From positions 1 through 64,000 of the forward strand of contig JARGOD010000002.1 in NCBI GenBank assembly GCA_029210205.1: a stretch of 64,000 bases of DNA, given 5' to 3'. Every line of letters starts with the position of its first letter. Positions within the stretch are counted from its first letter, which is position 1. Made by a program: the position numbers and the translations under genes. The notes beneath the pieces were generated by a model that was not told the DNA's origin, ran no database searches, and saw only the letters and a list, made by a program, of their open reading frames with translations. Source of the DNA: Verrucomicrobiales bacterium (lineage in GTDB: Bacteria > Verrucomicrobiota > Verrucomicrobiia > Verrucomicrobiales > DEV007). Below are positions 17,372 to 26,848 of the stretch, piece by piece.

Positions 17372-19231
17372 ATGTTTATTTACCCAAAAAAATACGATGT
17401 CCTGATTATCGGTGGTGGTCACGCTGGTGTTGAGGCAGCGATGGCCGCGGCGAGGGTCGGCGCTCAGGTCGCGCTGCTCAGCCAGAACCTCGACACGCTA
17501 GGTCAGATGTCCTGTAATCCCGCAATAGGAGGATTGGGGAAAGGGCACATGGTTCGTGAGATCGACGCGCTTGGTGGAGTCATGGGGCTGAACACTGATG
17601 CGACAGCAATTCAGTTTCGGACATTGAATGCAAAGAAGGGTCCAAGTGTTCGAGCGCCGCGGGCACAGTGCGATAAGAAGGCTTACCAGTTTCGGATGAA
17701 GTGGCTAATCGAGGGGGAGGATCATATCGATCTTCACCAGGGGAATGTGGCAAGCCTTCTCGTGGAGAATGATCAAGTCGGCGGAATAGAGACAAGTCTA
17801 GGGCTCCGTATTGAAAGTCACTCAGTCATCGTCACCACCGGGACATTTATGCGCGGTTTGATGCATGTGGGGCTGCAGAATCAACAGGGCGGTAGGATGG
17901 GTGATGCCACCTCCACTTTGAGCGATGATCTCAAGCGATTGGGATTTGAAGTCGAGCGATTTAAGACCGGTACACCCTGCCGTTTGAACGGTCGCTCAAT
18001 CGACCTTTCCAAGTGCGAGTCACAGGAGGGCGATACGCCCCCTCCGTTGTTCTCTTTTCGCTCTGGGCTCGAGCCATGGAATGAGAATGATATCTTTAGC
18101 TTGAATCGATGGAGTGATGAGATGTTCCACGTGGAACAATTGCCGTGCTGGATCACCTACACAAACCAGCGCACACACGACGTCATCAATTCCAATCTCG
18201 ATAAATCGCCGATGTATTCGGGAGTTATCGAAGGGGTGGGGCCGCGCTACTGCCCGTCGATCGAAGACAAGGTCGTCCGCTTCGCTGAGAAGGATAGGCA
18301 TCAGGTCTTTCTCGAACCGGAAGGGCGACAGACTCACGAGTATTATGTAAATGGGGTCTCGACCTCACTTCCTTTTGAAGTCCAATATGATTTCATTCGT
18401 TCCATCGAGGGCCTCGAAGATGCCGAAATTATCCGCCCGGGCTACGCGGTTGAATACGATTACTGCCTGCCCACGCAGTTGTTTCCCACTCTCGAAACGA
18501 AACGCGTCGCCGGACTCTATTTCGCCGGACAAATCAACGGAACCTCCGGTTACGAAGAGGCTGCCGGTCAGGGGCTCGTCGCGGGTGCGAATGCGGCACT
18601 CAAAGTAGCAGGGAAGCCTGACTTCATTCTTGGTCGTGACGAGGCATACCTCGGGGTCATGATTGATGACTTAGTCACGAAAGGTGTTGATGAGCCGTAC
18701 CGCATGTTCACGAGCCGCGCTGAGCACCGTTTGCTTCTGCGTCATGATAATGCCGATCTTCGGCTGCTTGAGAAGGCGACAGCGAATGGTTTGATCGATC
18801 CGGATTTTCGTGAAAGGTCGCTCGAAAAAATTCAAAAGATTGGAGAACTTCGTCGGCTTCTTGAGAACACACACACGGCGGAAGGTTCGCTCGCGAAGTG
18901 GTTGAAGCGACCGGAGTCATCGTGGAAGGACTACGACGACGAGCTTAAAGGATCATTCGATCCCGGAGTCTGGGAACAGGCGGAGGTCGACATCAAGTAT
19001 GAGGGTTACATTGCCCGTCAATACGACATGGTTGAGAAGACTCGTCGACTTGATGGTAAGGAAATTCCCGAAGCTCTTGAGTTCACCAACATTAAGGGAT
19101 TGAAACGCGAAGCACAATTGAAGCTAGAGCACATCCGTCCGAAAACGCTCGGGCAGGCTTCCAGAATTAGTGGAATCACCCCTGCTGATATCTCTTTGCT
19201 TGCCGTTTGGCTCGAAAAAGGGCAACGCTAG
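17372..19231 (+). CDS. mnmG: tRNA uridine-5-carboxymethylaminomethyl synthesis enzyme MnmG
   Basis: This 619-residue FAD enzyme works with MnmE to modify U34 of several tRNAs. The FAD motif [12 protein letters not shown] is at about residues 12-23. [16 protein letters not shown] and the C-terminal helical MnmE-binding region ([36 protein letters not shown]) are diagnostic. Within the gene, codons for MFHVEQ encode a second parS site (18123-18138). The gene is often near oriC in bacteria, but the usual rsmG-parA-parB followers are absent here. Confidence 0.97.
   Translation: MFIYPKKYDVLIIGGGHAGVEAAMAAARVGAQVALLSQNLDTLGQMSCNPAIGGLGKGHMVREIDALGGVMGLNTDATAIQFRTLNAKKGPSVRAPRAQCDKKAYQFRMKWLIEGEDHIDLHQGNVASLLVENDQVGGIETSLGLRIESHSVIVTTGTFMRGLMHVGLQNQQGGRMGDATSTLSDDLKRLGFEVERFKTGTPCRLNGRSIDLSKCESQEGDTPPPLFSFRSGLEPWNENDIFSLNRWSDEMFHVEQLPCWITYTNQRTHDVINSNLDKSPMYSGVIEGVGPRYCPSIEDKVVRFAEKDRHQVFLEPEGRQTHEYYVNGVSTSLPFEVQYDFIRSIEGLEDAEIIRPGYAVEYDYCLPTQLFPTLETKRVAGLYFAGQINGTSGYEEAAGQGLVAGANAALKVAGKPDFILGRDEAYLGVMIDDLVTKGVDEPYRMFTSRAEHRLLLRHDNADLRLLEKATANGLIDPDFRERSLEKIQKIGELRRLLENTHTAEGSLAKWLKRPESSWKDYDDELKGSFDPGVWEQAEVDIKYEGYIARQYDMVEKTRRLDGKEIPEALEFTNIKGLKREAQLKLEHIRPKTLGQASRISGITPADISLLAVWLEKGQR
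18123..18138. other. parS centromere-like site, copy 2, inside mnmG
   Basis: This is the same 16-mer TGTTCCACGTGGAACA, 782 bp from copy 1 and embedded in the mnmG reading frame, where it encodes MFHVEQ. An exact second copy of a 16-bp palindrome is very unlikely by chance, so it is probably a functional ParB site that constrains the codons used here. Confidence 0.85.
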
Positions 19232-19236
19232 ATCTG

Positions 19237-20058
19237 ATGCGCTCGCTAGTTCTTTCCATTGTCACGTTCTGCCTTCTTGCTGCTTCAGCGGATCTGCGAT
19301 CAGATGACTACATTCGCTTTCCTGATGATGACTCCTTCCTCCCGGCTTCGTGGGTCGAGGAGCCTATCAAGGCGATTATAGATCCTCTCGATGAGAAGTT
19401 CGAAGCCGCCTCATCGGATATCCTTAAGAAAGCACTCTCGAAGTATCCGGAGTCGCTGCTTAAGGAGTTTCTCGACGGGATCTATGTCGTGGGCTCACTC
19501 CGGTTTTATGATGTCGGTTACGGCGGAACCTACATGGCAAATGCAGAGCGAATAGTCCTCGTCTATCGCCCTAGTTTTGATGCCCGTGGATTTGAGCAAC
19601 GCTTCCATCATGAGTTCTCTTCAATTCTTCTGAAAAAGAACGAAGAGGCCTTTGAGCAGATTCGTTGGAAGAAGGGGAATGCTCCGGGCTACGTCTATCG
19701 AGCTCCTGGAGTGATCGAAGAGCAGTCAGGGGATCGTTCCGAGGCGACTCGAGTCCTTGCCGCAGAGCAGAAAAAGACCGGCGGATCAGGAAGCGGGTTG
19801 TTGAGGCTGGATGCTGATCTGATGGAGAGGGGATTTCTGACTCAATACAATCAGGTCTCAATCGAGCAGGACCTGAATGAAACGGCTGCTCATCTTTTCA
19901 CCAACCCGGATCTTTGGTCCTACTGCCGCGACTTTCCGAAAATCGATCACAAGGTTGACGTGCTTATCGATTTTTACCGCTCATTGGATGAATCCTTTGA
20001 TCGATATTATTTTCGAAGCATCACTGACACTGACCACGCCGGAACTGATTCCGAATAA
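19237..20058 (+). CDS. Secreted protein, possible degenerate zincin
   Basis: This 273-residue protein begins MRSLVLSIVTFCLLAASADL, a signal peptide. The longer frame from 19207 was rejected because the ATG at 19237 gives the signal. The middle has RFHHEFSSILLKKNEEAF and later a QDLNETAAHLFTNP segment. These resemble the HExxH and downstream Glu region of zinc metallopeptidases, but the second His of HExxH is replaced (HEFSS). It may be a distant or inactive metallopeptidase; I do not recognise the family. It starts 5 bp after mnmG and is followed by nadC after 4 bp, suggesting co-transcription. Confidence 0.6.
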   Translation: MRSLVLSIVTFCLLAASADLRSDDYIRFPDDDSFLPASWVEEPIKAIIDPLDEKFEAASSDILKKALSKYPESLLKEFLDGIYVVGSLRFYDVGYGGTYMANAERIVLVYRPSFDARGFEQRFHHEFSSILLKKNEEAFEQIRWKKGNAPGYVYRAPGVIEEQSGDRSEATRVLAAEQKKTGGSGSGLLRLDADLMERGFLTQYNQVSIEQDLNETAAHLFTNPDLWSYCRDFPKIDHKVDVLIDFYRSLDESFDRYYFRSITDTDHAGTDSE

Positions 20059-20062
20059 CACT

Positions 20063-20917
20063 ATGAATGATATCTCGAAAGAATTGATCAGCCTCTCGCT
20101 GAAAGAGGACCTCCTCGATATCGGTGATCTAACGAGTCATTACTTTGTTGATGGAGAGCACCGTTCAAGCGGGAAAATTGTCAGCCGGGAGTCAGCGATC
20201 GTTTCCGGTGTGGCCGTCGCGATTGAAGTTTGTCGCCAGGTTGATTCCGCTCTTGTTGTTGAAGAAGTTTGTGCGGACGGCTCGGCTGTTTCAAAAGGTG
20301 AGACGGTTGTCGAGTTCAGTGGTCCGACGCGATCGATTCTCACCGCTGAACGCACCGCTCTCAATTTCATGCAGCGGCTTTCCGGTGTGGCGACAGTGAC
20401 TCGCACATTCATGGATTTGATCGCCCACACAAGCGTTCGACTGTTAGACACGAGAAAGACGACCCCCGGATTTCGTGAGCTCGAAAAAGCGGCCGTTCTT
20501 CACGGCGGGGGAACGAATCATAGAATGGGGCTCTATGATGCCGTGATGGTGAAAGATAATCACCTCGCAGCGAATCTCAAACCGATCGATCTCGCTGAGC
20601 GAATAGGTCAGTTGAAAGCGGAGAGACCAGATATAAAAATCGAAGTGGAAGCAGATCGGCTTGACCAGTTTGCCGCGTTTCTTCGCATCGATCGGATTGA
20701 CGTTGTCCTATTGGATAACATGTCCAATTCGCAACTCGTCGAGGCCGTCTCGATGCGTGATACGGCGGGCTCGCCGATACTACTCGAAGCGAGTGGAGGA
20801 GTGAATCTTGATACGATCTCGGCGATTGCCGAAACTGGTGTCGACTTCATTTCGGTGGGTGCCTTGACCCATTCAGTTCGTTCAATCGATCTGGGATTAG
20901 ATCTTGTCGAGGAATGA
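20063..20917 (+). CDS. nadC: Nicotinate-nucleotide pyrophosphorylase (quinolinate PRTase)
   Basis: This 284-residue enzyme converts quinolinate and PRPP to nicotinate mononucleotide in de novo NAD synthesis. Diagnostic stretches are RTALNFMQRLSGVAT, the active-site region LLDTRKTTPGFRELEKAAV and HGGGTNHRMGLYDAVMVKDNH, with IEVEADRLDQ and LLDNM in the barrel. The ATG at 20063 was chosen; the open frame extends upstream to 19877 but overlaps the previous gene out of frame. Its stop overlaps the birA start (ATGA), so the two are coupled. Confidence 0.97.
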   Translation: MNDISKELISLSLKEDLLDIGDLTSHYFVDGEHRSSGKIVSRESAIVSGVAVAIEVCRQVDSALVVEEVCADGSAVSKGETVVEFSGPTRSILTAERTALNFMQRLSGVATVTRTFMDLIAHTSVRLLDTRKTTPGFRELEKAAVLHGGGTNHRMGLYDAVMVKDNHLAANLKPIDLAERIGQLKAERPDIKIEVEADRLDQFAAFLRIDRIDVVLLDNMSNSQLVEAVSMRDTAGSPILLEASGGVNLDTISAIAETGVDFISVGALTHSVRSIDLGLDLVEE

Positions 20918-21720
20918 GTGGCTCCGCGGTCTATGCCGCCGTCACTCGCGGCTGGTCGCCGGACCTCGCCCGGCTTTTCCCCGAGGAGCGATTTCGTTTT
21001 GTCGAAGAGACGGGTTCAACGAACGACGATCTTTTACGTCTCTTACGTGACGGCCCGGTAGAACATCTCACGACGATTCAGACAGATCACCAGTTGAATG
21101 GTCGAGGTCGGCGTGGAGACAAATGGGAGGCTCCGGCGGGGACCAATCTTCTCTTCTCGATCGCATTGCGTTTGCCGGAGGACAAAACAATCTGGACGAG
21201 GCTTCCGCATCTAACCGCCTACATTGTTGGGAAAGCTGTTGAATCCATTCTTCCGGGCGAGGCAAATCTCCGTGCGAAGTGGCCGAATGATCTCATCGTT
21301 AACGGGAAAAAACTGGGTGGTATCCTTGTTGAGACTTTCATGACGCCGGACCCCTTTGCGGTCGTCGGAGTCGGGCTGAACGTGAATATGCGAACGAGCG
21401 AACTTCCAGAAGACCTGCAGGAAATTGCGACCTCAATTTATGAGTCGCTCGGATGCGAATCGAGCCGTTCGTTTTTAATGGGGCTGATTATTCAGGGATT
21501 TATTCAGGATTTTCCATCACAGCTCGATGAATTCGAGAAGGTTCTATCGTGGCTCGAAAGAAGGAGTTTTCTGATGGGGAAAACCATTCGCGTTTCTGCT
21601 GCGGACGGATCCCTTGTCGGAAAGGGGCATGGTTTAGGTCCGGGGGGAGAACTGCTTTTAGAGATGGAATCCGGAGAACTTCAAACCATCATCAGTGCAG
21701 AAAAAATAGAGATTTGTTAG
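20914..21720 (+). CDS. birA: Biotin--protein ligase, no DNA-binding domain
   Basis: This 268-residue ligase attaches biotin to carboxylase carrier domains. The biotin/ATP loop is GRGRRGDKWEAPAGTNLLFS; KWPNDLIVNGKKLGGILVE follows, and a short C-terminal SH3-like domain ends the protein. It lacks an N-terminal helix-turn-helix, so it is a monofunctional ligase without repressor activity. It would biotinylate the urea/guanidine carboxylase encoded at 44.9 kb as well as acetyl-CoA carboxylase. It is coupled to nadC. Confidence 0.94.
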   Translation: MSGSAVYAAVTRGWSPDLARLFPEERFRFVEETGSTNDDLLRLLRDGPVEHLTTIQTDHQLNGRGRRGDKWEAPAGTNLLFSIALRLPEDKTIWTRLPHLTAYIVGKAVESILPGEANLRAKWPNDLIVNGKKLGGILVETFMTPDPFAVVGVGLNVNMRTSELPEDLQEIATSIYESLGCESSRSFLMGLIIQGFIQDFPSQLDEFEKVLSWLERRSFLMGKTIRVSAADGSLVGKGHGLGPGGELLLEMESGELQTIISAEKIEIC

Positions 21721-21804
21721 GGTCCGGGTTCGAAAGACAGAAATTAATTAAGTTGTGTAAATTAAATCGGAAGGTATTCTCAGGTCAAACTTGATATCCA
21801 CGCC

Positions 21805-22530
21805 ATGGCCGACTTCTTCTTTGCTGACGACTATCGGCTCGACCAGAGTCCGACCCGTGAGTTTTACGATACCTTTTTAAAAGGGCTCGTTCACAAGCAC
21901 AATAATCTAATGGGGGTCATTCAGGGATTCTCCAGCCTGATTCTTTATGATGAAGGAATCAGTGACGAAGTTCGCGATAGTGCGCAGCAGATGCAGGATT
22001 CCTCCAAGTTGGCCTCGTCATTAAATCAGGAGGTCCTCATTTCGGCGGGGTGCTCTCGCTGCGATGAAGGTAATGTTTCGATCGGTGATCTCATGTCTTT
22101 CTGGAAAGGCAAAGCCGAAGAAATCTGTCAGAAGTCCGGCGTTGGACTGCAGGTCACGGCACGGGATGATTTGCCAACGGTGAAGGGTGATGGAGGCAAG
22201 TTGAGCGAAATATTTTTTCACCTTGTAAGGAATGCGGCAGAGGCATCTGCCGAAGTTTCGGGCGGCTCAGTTGCGGTTGATCTCTTCCCTCCGGGCGAGG
22301 CAAGTCCCGGCACGAATATTGATCTCTTTGTCAGGAACACCAGTGTTGAAATGAGCGAAGAGGCGGTAAAAAAGGCCTTTGAACCTTTCCACACAAGTAA
22401 GGGGAGCGAACACTTTGGGCTGGGTCTGACAACAGCTTCAGTGCTTGGAGGCCAGATGGGGATGCGACTCGGGCTACGGTATGCAGAAGGAACCACGACT
22501 GCCTGGCTTGCAATCCCCCAGGCTGGCTGA
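21805..22530 (+). CDS. Soluble NtrB-like sensor histidine kinase
   Basis: This 241-residue histidine kinase has no sensor or membrane segment. The H-box HKHNNLMGVIQGF (phosphoacceptor His30) matches the HxFNNLL form of NtrB-like kinases. The ATPase domain has an N-box (FFHLVRNAAEAS), a weak G1 and a G2 (HFGLGLTTASVLGG). With only about 25 residues before the H-box it cannot sense much itself and probably responds through partner proteins such as PII. It faces an NtrC-like gene tail-to-tail, 9 bp apart; the pair may form a two-component system although they are not co-transcribed. Confidence 0.85.
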   Translation: MADFFFADDYRLDQSPTREFYDTFLKGLVHKHNNLMGVIQGFSSLILYDEGISDEVRDSAQQMQDSSKLASSLNQEVLISAGCSRCDEGNVSIGDLMSFWKGKAEEICQKSGVGLQVTARDDLPTVKGDGGKLSEIFFHLVRNAAEASAEVSGGSVAVDLFPPGEASPGTNIDLFVRNTSVEMSEEAVKKAFEPFHTSKGSEHFGLGLTTASVLGGQMGMRLGLRYAEGTTTAWLAIPQAG

Positions 22531-22539
22531 GTGGGACCA

Positions 22540-23970
22540 CTAGTTCGAATCGGTGATCCCGTATTTTTTAGCCTTCTCACGAACCGTCAGCCGTGAAAGC
22601 CCAAGCCACTTTGAGGCCTTGCTGATGTTTCCGTCGCTCTTTTTCAGAGCCAGGTCGATTAATGCAGTTTCGATCGTTTCCACTGCAACTTGATGGGCGT
22701 TCTCGATTTTTTCCTCAGCGGCATCGTTCAAGAGTTGTCGGCAAAAATCCTCAACCGAATGATTGTCTGAACGGGACTGATCAGGTGGTTCTGTTTCAAT
22801 GAGAAGCTCTTCGATCATGTCCCGATCGATGGCATAGCCGCGACTTCGGAGAAGAGCCTTTCTGACAATATTCTGAAGCTGACGAACGTTTCCGGGAAGC
22901 CTTGCCGACTCCAGCCGTGAGACGGCATTTCGTGTCATCGAAACTGAGGGCACTCCGAGTTCCGTCCCGTAGCGTCCGAGAAAGAAATTGGTGAGAAGAG
23001 CAACATCTCCGGTTCGGTCTCTCAGCGGTGGTAGCTTAATCGTCGCGACATTAAGGCGATAGAAGAGATCTTCGCGAAAGTCACCTTCCGCGATCATTTT
23101 ATCGAGGTTCCGGTGTGTCGCCGCGATAATTCTAACATCCACAGAAATCTCTTCAGAGCCGCCAACCCGTTGAAAGCGCTTCTCCTGGAGCACCCTCAGC
23201 ATTTTCGCCTGTAGAGCGAGGTCGAGATCACCGATTTCGTCCAGGAACAAAGTGGCGCCGTTGGCCTGTTCGAACTTTCCAATACGTGTGGTCACCGCTC
23301 CGGTGAAGGCGCCTTTCTCATGGCCGAATAGTTCTGACTCAAGCAAATTCTCGGGAATAGCAGCGCAATTCACGGTGATGAATGCTCGATGCGCACGGTG
23401 CCCGTGCTGGAAGAGCGCTCGGGCAACCAATTCCTTTCCGGTTCCGGTCTCGCCCCGGATTAAAACTGTGACCGGTGTTGGCGAGAGTCGACCGAGTGCC
23501 TTATAGACATCGAGCATGGCACGACTGTTTCCAACCAGTGAGTCAGTTGTATCGGTGAGCTCGTTGGTCGGATCTATCGCAACTGGCTCAGAAGACTTCT
23601 GAGCACAGGTCACGGCCTCTTTGACCGCTTTCACAATATCCGGCCCGTGGATTGGTTTTGAAATGAAATCAAAGGCACCTGACTTGACTGCCTCAATGGC
23701 CATTCGGCTTTCAGAAGAAGCACTTATTCCGATCGCAGCAAGTTGAGGATGAGTTCGATGAATCGCCTTGATAAAACTGAAGCCCTCGCCGTCGGGAAAG
23801 TCCAGATTGATGATCACAGCGATAAACTCGCGATGTTGAACCTCCTCCTCTCCTTCATTGATCGAGGGAACTGACATGACCCGAAGGTCCGTATCCCTCA
23901 ATGCAACCGCAACAGCTTCAGCGGTTTCGGGATCGTCATCTACCACCAGTAGTCGTTTCGCTTTAGCCAT
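22540..23970 (-). CDS. NtrC-family sigma-54 activator with atypical receiver
   Basis: This is a 476-residue regulator with a receiver domain (1-120), an AAA+ sigma-54-interaction domain (about 145-385: Walker A GETGTGKE at 173-180, GAFTGA at 220-225, LFLDEIGD at 241-248) and a C-terminal Fis-type helix-turn-helix (about 435-476). In the receiver the acidic pair DD (11-12) and the Lys of SKP are present, but the position of the phosphoacceptor Asp is Asn55 (VIINLDFPDG against the usual VLTDLRMPGMDG). GAFTGA shows it should still activate sigma-54 polymerase. It is divergent from glnB, whose promoter is sigma-54 type. Confidence 0.92.
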   Translation of the reverse strand: MAKAKRLLVVDDDPETAEAVAVALRDTDLRVMSVPSINEGEEEVQHREFIAVIINLDFPDGEGFSFIKAIHRTHPQLAAIGISASSESRMAIEAVKSGAFDFISKPIHGPDIVKAVKEAVTCAQKSSEPVAIDPTNELTDTTDSLVGNSRAMLDVYKALGRLSPTPVTVLIRGETGTGKELVARALFQHGHRAHRAFITVNCAAIPENLLESELFGHEKGAFTGAVTTRIGKFEQANGATLFLDEIGDLDLALQAKMLRVLQEKRFQRVGGSEEISVDVRIIAATHRNLDKMIAEGDFREDLFYRLNVATIKLPPLRDRTGDVALLTNFFLGRYGTELGVPSVSMTRNAVSRLESARLPGNVRQLQNIVRKALLRSRGYAIDRDMIEELLIETEPPDQSRSDNHSVEDFCRQLLNDAAEEKIENAHQVAVETIETALIDLALKKSDGNISKASKWLGLSRLTVREKAKKYGITDSN

Positions 23971-23985
23971 CGATTGATTTGTAAG

Positions 23986-24058
23986 TTACCACTAACTGGT
24001 AAGTAAATTACCAGGGAAAGCGAGGATAAAGACTTCCCATAAATTTAACTCCCTGGTA
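23986..24058. promoter_or_regulatory. Cluster of TTACCA/TGGTAA boxes, candidate operators
   Basis: There are four related half-sites between the divergent NtrC-like gene and glnB. TTACCA (23986-23991) and TGGTAA (23997-24002) form a palindrome with a 5-bp spacer. CTGGTAA (23996-24002) and TTACCAG (24008-24014) form an overlapping one. TACCAGGGA (24009-24017) is exactly complementary to TCCCTGGTA (24050-24058). They lie about 55-130 bp upstream of the predicted glnB start point, where sigma-54 enhancers are normally found. Inferred to be binding sites of the adjacent regulator. Confidence 0.6.
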
Positions 24059-24088
24059 TTCATCGCGTTACATAATTGAAATATGCAT

Positions 24089-24104
24089 TGGCATTTATAT
24101 TGCT
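24089..24104 (+). promoter_or_regulatory. Sigma-54 promoter of glnB
   Basis: TGGCATTTATATTGCT matches the sigma-54 consensus TGGCAC-N5-TTGCA, with GG (24090-24091) and GC (24102-24103) at the exact -24/-12 spacing. The predicted transcription start is near 24115, about 32 bp before the glnB ATG. Confidence 0.8.
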
Positions 24105-24128
24105 AATTAATTCGCTAGAGGTTTATAA

Positions 24129-24500
<372 letters not shown>

Positions 24501-24536
24501 GTTCACCGAGTCTTGCTAAGCAAGGCAACGCATGAG

Positions 24537-24568
24537 ACCCGGGCCACCCAGTGGTTCCGGGTTTTTTT
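24537..24568 (+). terminator. Rho-independent terminator after glnB
   Basis: A two-part stem is formed by ACCCGG and CCAC pairing with GTGG and CCGGGT around a 3-base loop, followed by seven Ts. It sits 36 bp after the glnB stop. Confidence 0.85.
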
Positions 24569-24578
24569 GTGCCAGGTA

Positions 24579-25853
24579 TCAAGCGCCGATCCGGTCAGTC
24601 CCAAGATAGGGTTGCAATACCTCCGGAATAAGAATGCTCCCGTCAGCCTGCTGATAGGTTTCTACGAAAGCCACATACAGGCGGGGAAGGGCCGTGCCGG
24701 AACCGTTCAGCGTATGGCAAAATCGATTCTTTCCGTCCTCATCCTTGAAGCGAAGTTTCATGCGCCTCGCTTGATAGTCGAAGAAATTTGAGCAACTCGA
24801 TACTTCCAGATATCCGCCGTGGCCCGGGGCCCAGACTTCGATGTCATAGGTCTTTGCTGAACTGAAACCAAGATCGCCCGTGCAAAGCTCAATTGTCCGA
24901 TAGTGTAGGCCCAGTTTTTGAAGCACGACTTCCGCCTCGGCAGTCAGCTTCTCCAAAAAGACTTCGGATTCTTCCGGGGGCACGATGTTCACCAGTTCGA
25001 CTTTGTCGAATTGGTGCATACGAATAAGTCCACGGCTTTCTCGTCCGGCTGAGCCGGCTTCACGACGAAAGCATGGAGTATAGGCTGTCAGTTTGATCGG
25101 GAGATCGGATTGCGCCAGGAGCTGCTCCCGATAAAGATTAGTGACAGGAACTTCTGCAGTCGGTGCTAGAAAATACGAACCGTTTTCGAGCCCATACATG
25201 TCATCCTCGAACTTGGGGAGTTGGCCTGTCCCGAACATGGAGTCTCGATTGATAATAAATGGAGGCGAGACCTCGCGGTAATCATGCTCCGAGGTATGAA
25301 GGTCGAGGAGGAACTGGATGAGGCCACGCTCAAGGCGGGCACCGATACCGGTAAAGGTGACAAATCCACTCGAGCTGACCCGCGCTCCCAGCTCAAAATC
25401 AAAGAGGCCGTTTTTCTGCCCCAGCTCTACATGGTCAACGGGAGTAAAATCAAAAGATGGTTTTTCGCCCCATTCCCGGATCACGGGATTCGAGGTCTCG
25501 TCCTCACCAACCGGGCAATCATCATGTGGCAGATTCGGGATCTGTAGCAGAAGCTCGGTTTGGCGGAAGTCCGCTGCATCGACCTCTTCTCCGATCGATT
25601 TGATCCTCTCACCGATCTTGCGCACTTCGGCCTCTACCTCGGAGCTGTCATCCCCAGCCTTCTTGAGTTGCCCAATCTCTTTTGAAATGCGATTCCGATC
25701 GGATTGAAGCTGCTGCTTTTCCGTTTCGCCGGAGCGTCGTTTTTCGTCGCAAACCAGTATTTCATCAATCAGCGTCCACGCCTCTCCGCCACGTGCCTTG
25801 ACGCGGGATTTGATGGCTTCGGCATTGTCACGAAGAAGTCGGATATCAAGCAT
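24579..25853 (-). CDS. serS: Seryl-tRNA synthetase
   Basis: This 424-residue class II synthetase has an N-terminal coiled-coil arm (about 30-105, rich in Glu/Lys/Arg) that grips the long variable arm of tRNA-Ser. The catalytic domain follows with TAEVPVTNLYREQLL, motif 2 FRREAGSAGRESRGLIRMHQFDKVE and motif 3 NGSGTALPRLYVAFVETYQ. Its 3' end is 10 bp from the glnB terminator, which may serve both strands. Confidence 0.97.
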   Translation of the reverse strand: MLDIRLLRDNAEAIKSRVKARGGEAWTLIDEILVCDEKRRSGETEKQQLQSDRNRISKEIGQLKKAGDDSSEVEAEVRKIGERIKSIGEEVDAADFRQTELLLQIPNLPHDDCPVGEDETSNPVIREWGEKPSFDFTPVDHVELGQKNGLFDFELGARVSSSGFVTFTGIGARLERGLIQFLLDLHTSEHDYREVSPPFIINRDSMFGTGQLPKFEDDMYGLENGSYFLAPTAEVPVTNLYREQLLAQSDLPIKLTAYTPCFRREAGSAGRESRGLIRMHQFDKVELVNIVPPEESEVFLEKLTAEAEVVLQKLGLHYRTIELCTGDLGFSSAKTYDIEVWAPGHGGYLEVSSCSNFFDYQARRMKLRFKDEDGKNRFCHTLNGSGTALPRLYVAFVETYQQADGSILIPEVLQPYLGTDRIGA

Positions 25854-25886
25854 GTCGGGCAGAGTGTAACTCAGAGACTCAAAGCG

Positions 25887-26705
25887 TCAACGGGTCAGGA
25901 TGAACTGGAGGGCAAGAACTGTTAGAGGAAAAATTAAAAGAGCAAGATCGGCAAATGCCTGCACGAACGAATCCGAGATTCTACGAGTTGAGTTAATAAC
26001 GAAACAGATCAGTGAAGTGCCGAGGATGCAAAAACCAATGGGAATCACTTCTCCCGAAAGGATCAGGTAAAGTGAAATCACAAAGGCGAGGGTGGGAAGT
26101 ACAACGACTGTTCGCGAACTTCTTCTGCATGAGAATGCAAAGAACCCTGCCGGGTCATGGAACTTGTCGTAGTCCGCCTCAGCCATGGAAATCCGGAAGC
26201 AATTTGCGAAGAACAGAGAAGTCATGGCGACGCCAAGTAGCAATGCTTCCGCGGATGCCTCGATCGGAAAAACACTGAGGAAAATGCCACTCGTGAAGCA
26301 GAGGGCGATTGTCAGTTCCTTCCAGGGTCCCCTCAGGAATTGACCGCTGAACCGTCGGAAAAAGCGAAATACTACATAGTAGCCAAGAGTGAGACCGGCA
26401 AGGATCGCTCCGCCCTGTTTCATTATCACAGGCAGGAATGGATAGCTCAAGAGAGCGAGAGACAAAGCTATCACAAGGAGTGTCAAAATTAGAGATCTGA
26501 ATCGCACGGTAAATTTGTGCCGCATCGGCATGTGCTTCTCGATGGCGAGTCTCCTCGTGTCATAGAGTCTGTCGAAAAGATAGACCGCCCAAACGGCTGA
26601 AAAGAGTGCGACGACCGGATAGGGCGAATCGAGGGGGCCTTCCCTTAGTGAACTCACAACAAGGGCCCAGGCCGCGGCGACCAGGGGGGCATCCAGACAG
26701 AGCAA
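25887..26705 (-). CDS. Polytopic membrane protein, UbiA-prenyltransferase-like
   Basis: This protein of about 272 residues has seven to nine hydrophobic segments. The loop AVYLFDRLYDTRRL resembles the first Asp-rich motif of UbiA prenyltransferases (here DRxYD), and FRISMAEADYDKFHDPAGFFAF is in the place of the second. UbiA enzymes transfer prenyl chains to aromatic rings, but the motifs are weak here. The start is uncertain: the annotated start is a TTG at 26705 without a good Shine-Dalgarno. The frame stays open upstream to about 26805 with no ATG or GTG, so a rare start codon is possible. Confidence 0.6.
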   Translation of the reverse strand: MLCLDAPLVAAAWALVVSSLREGPLDSPYPVVALFSAVWAVYLFDRLYDTRRLAIEKHMPMRHKFTVRFRSLILTLLVIALSLALLSYPFLPVIMKQGGAILAGLTLGYYVVFRFFRRFSGQFLRGPWKELTIALCFTSGIFLSVFPIEASAEALLLGVAMTSLFFANCFRISMAEADYDKFHDPAGFFAFSCRRSSRTVVVLPTLAFVISLYLILSGEVIPIGFCILGTSLICFVINSTRRISDSFVQAFADLALLIFPLTVLALQFILTR

Positions 26706-26848
26706 GGATGGCCATAAGATGAACTGTCGCTTTGATTGGTCGATAGCGAGGGTGGATGAGGAGAAGGGGATAATAATTAAGATCTGAAATCCCTCAGTGA
26801 ATTTACTTTATTCTCCAGTGATTCTCGTGCTGATTCACTGCCATACAC

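Noticed and set aside
19877-20062. 62-codon upstream extension of nadC
   Set aside because: It lies inside the preceding gene in another frame. The ATG at 20063 matches the family start.
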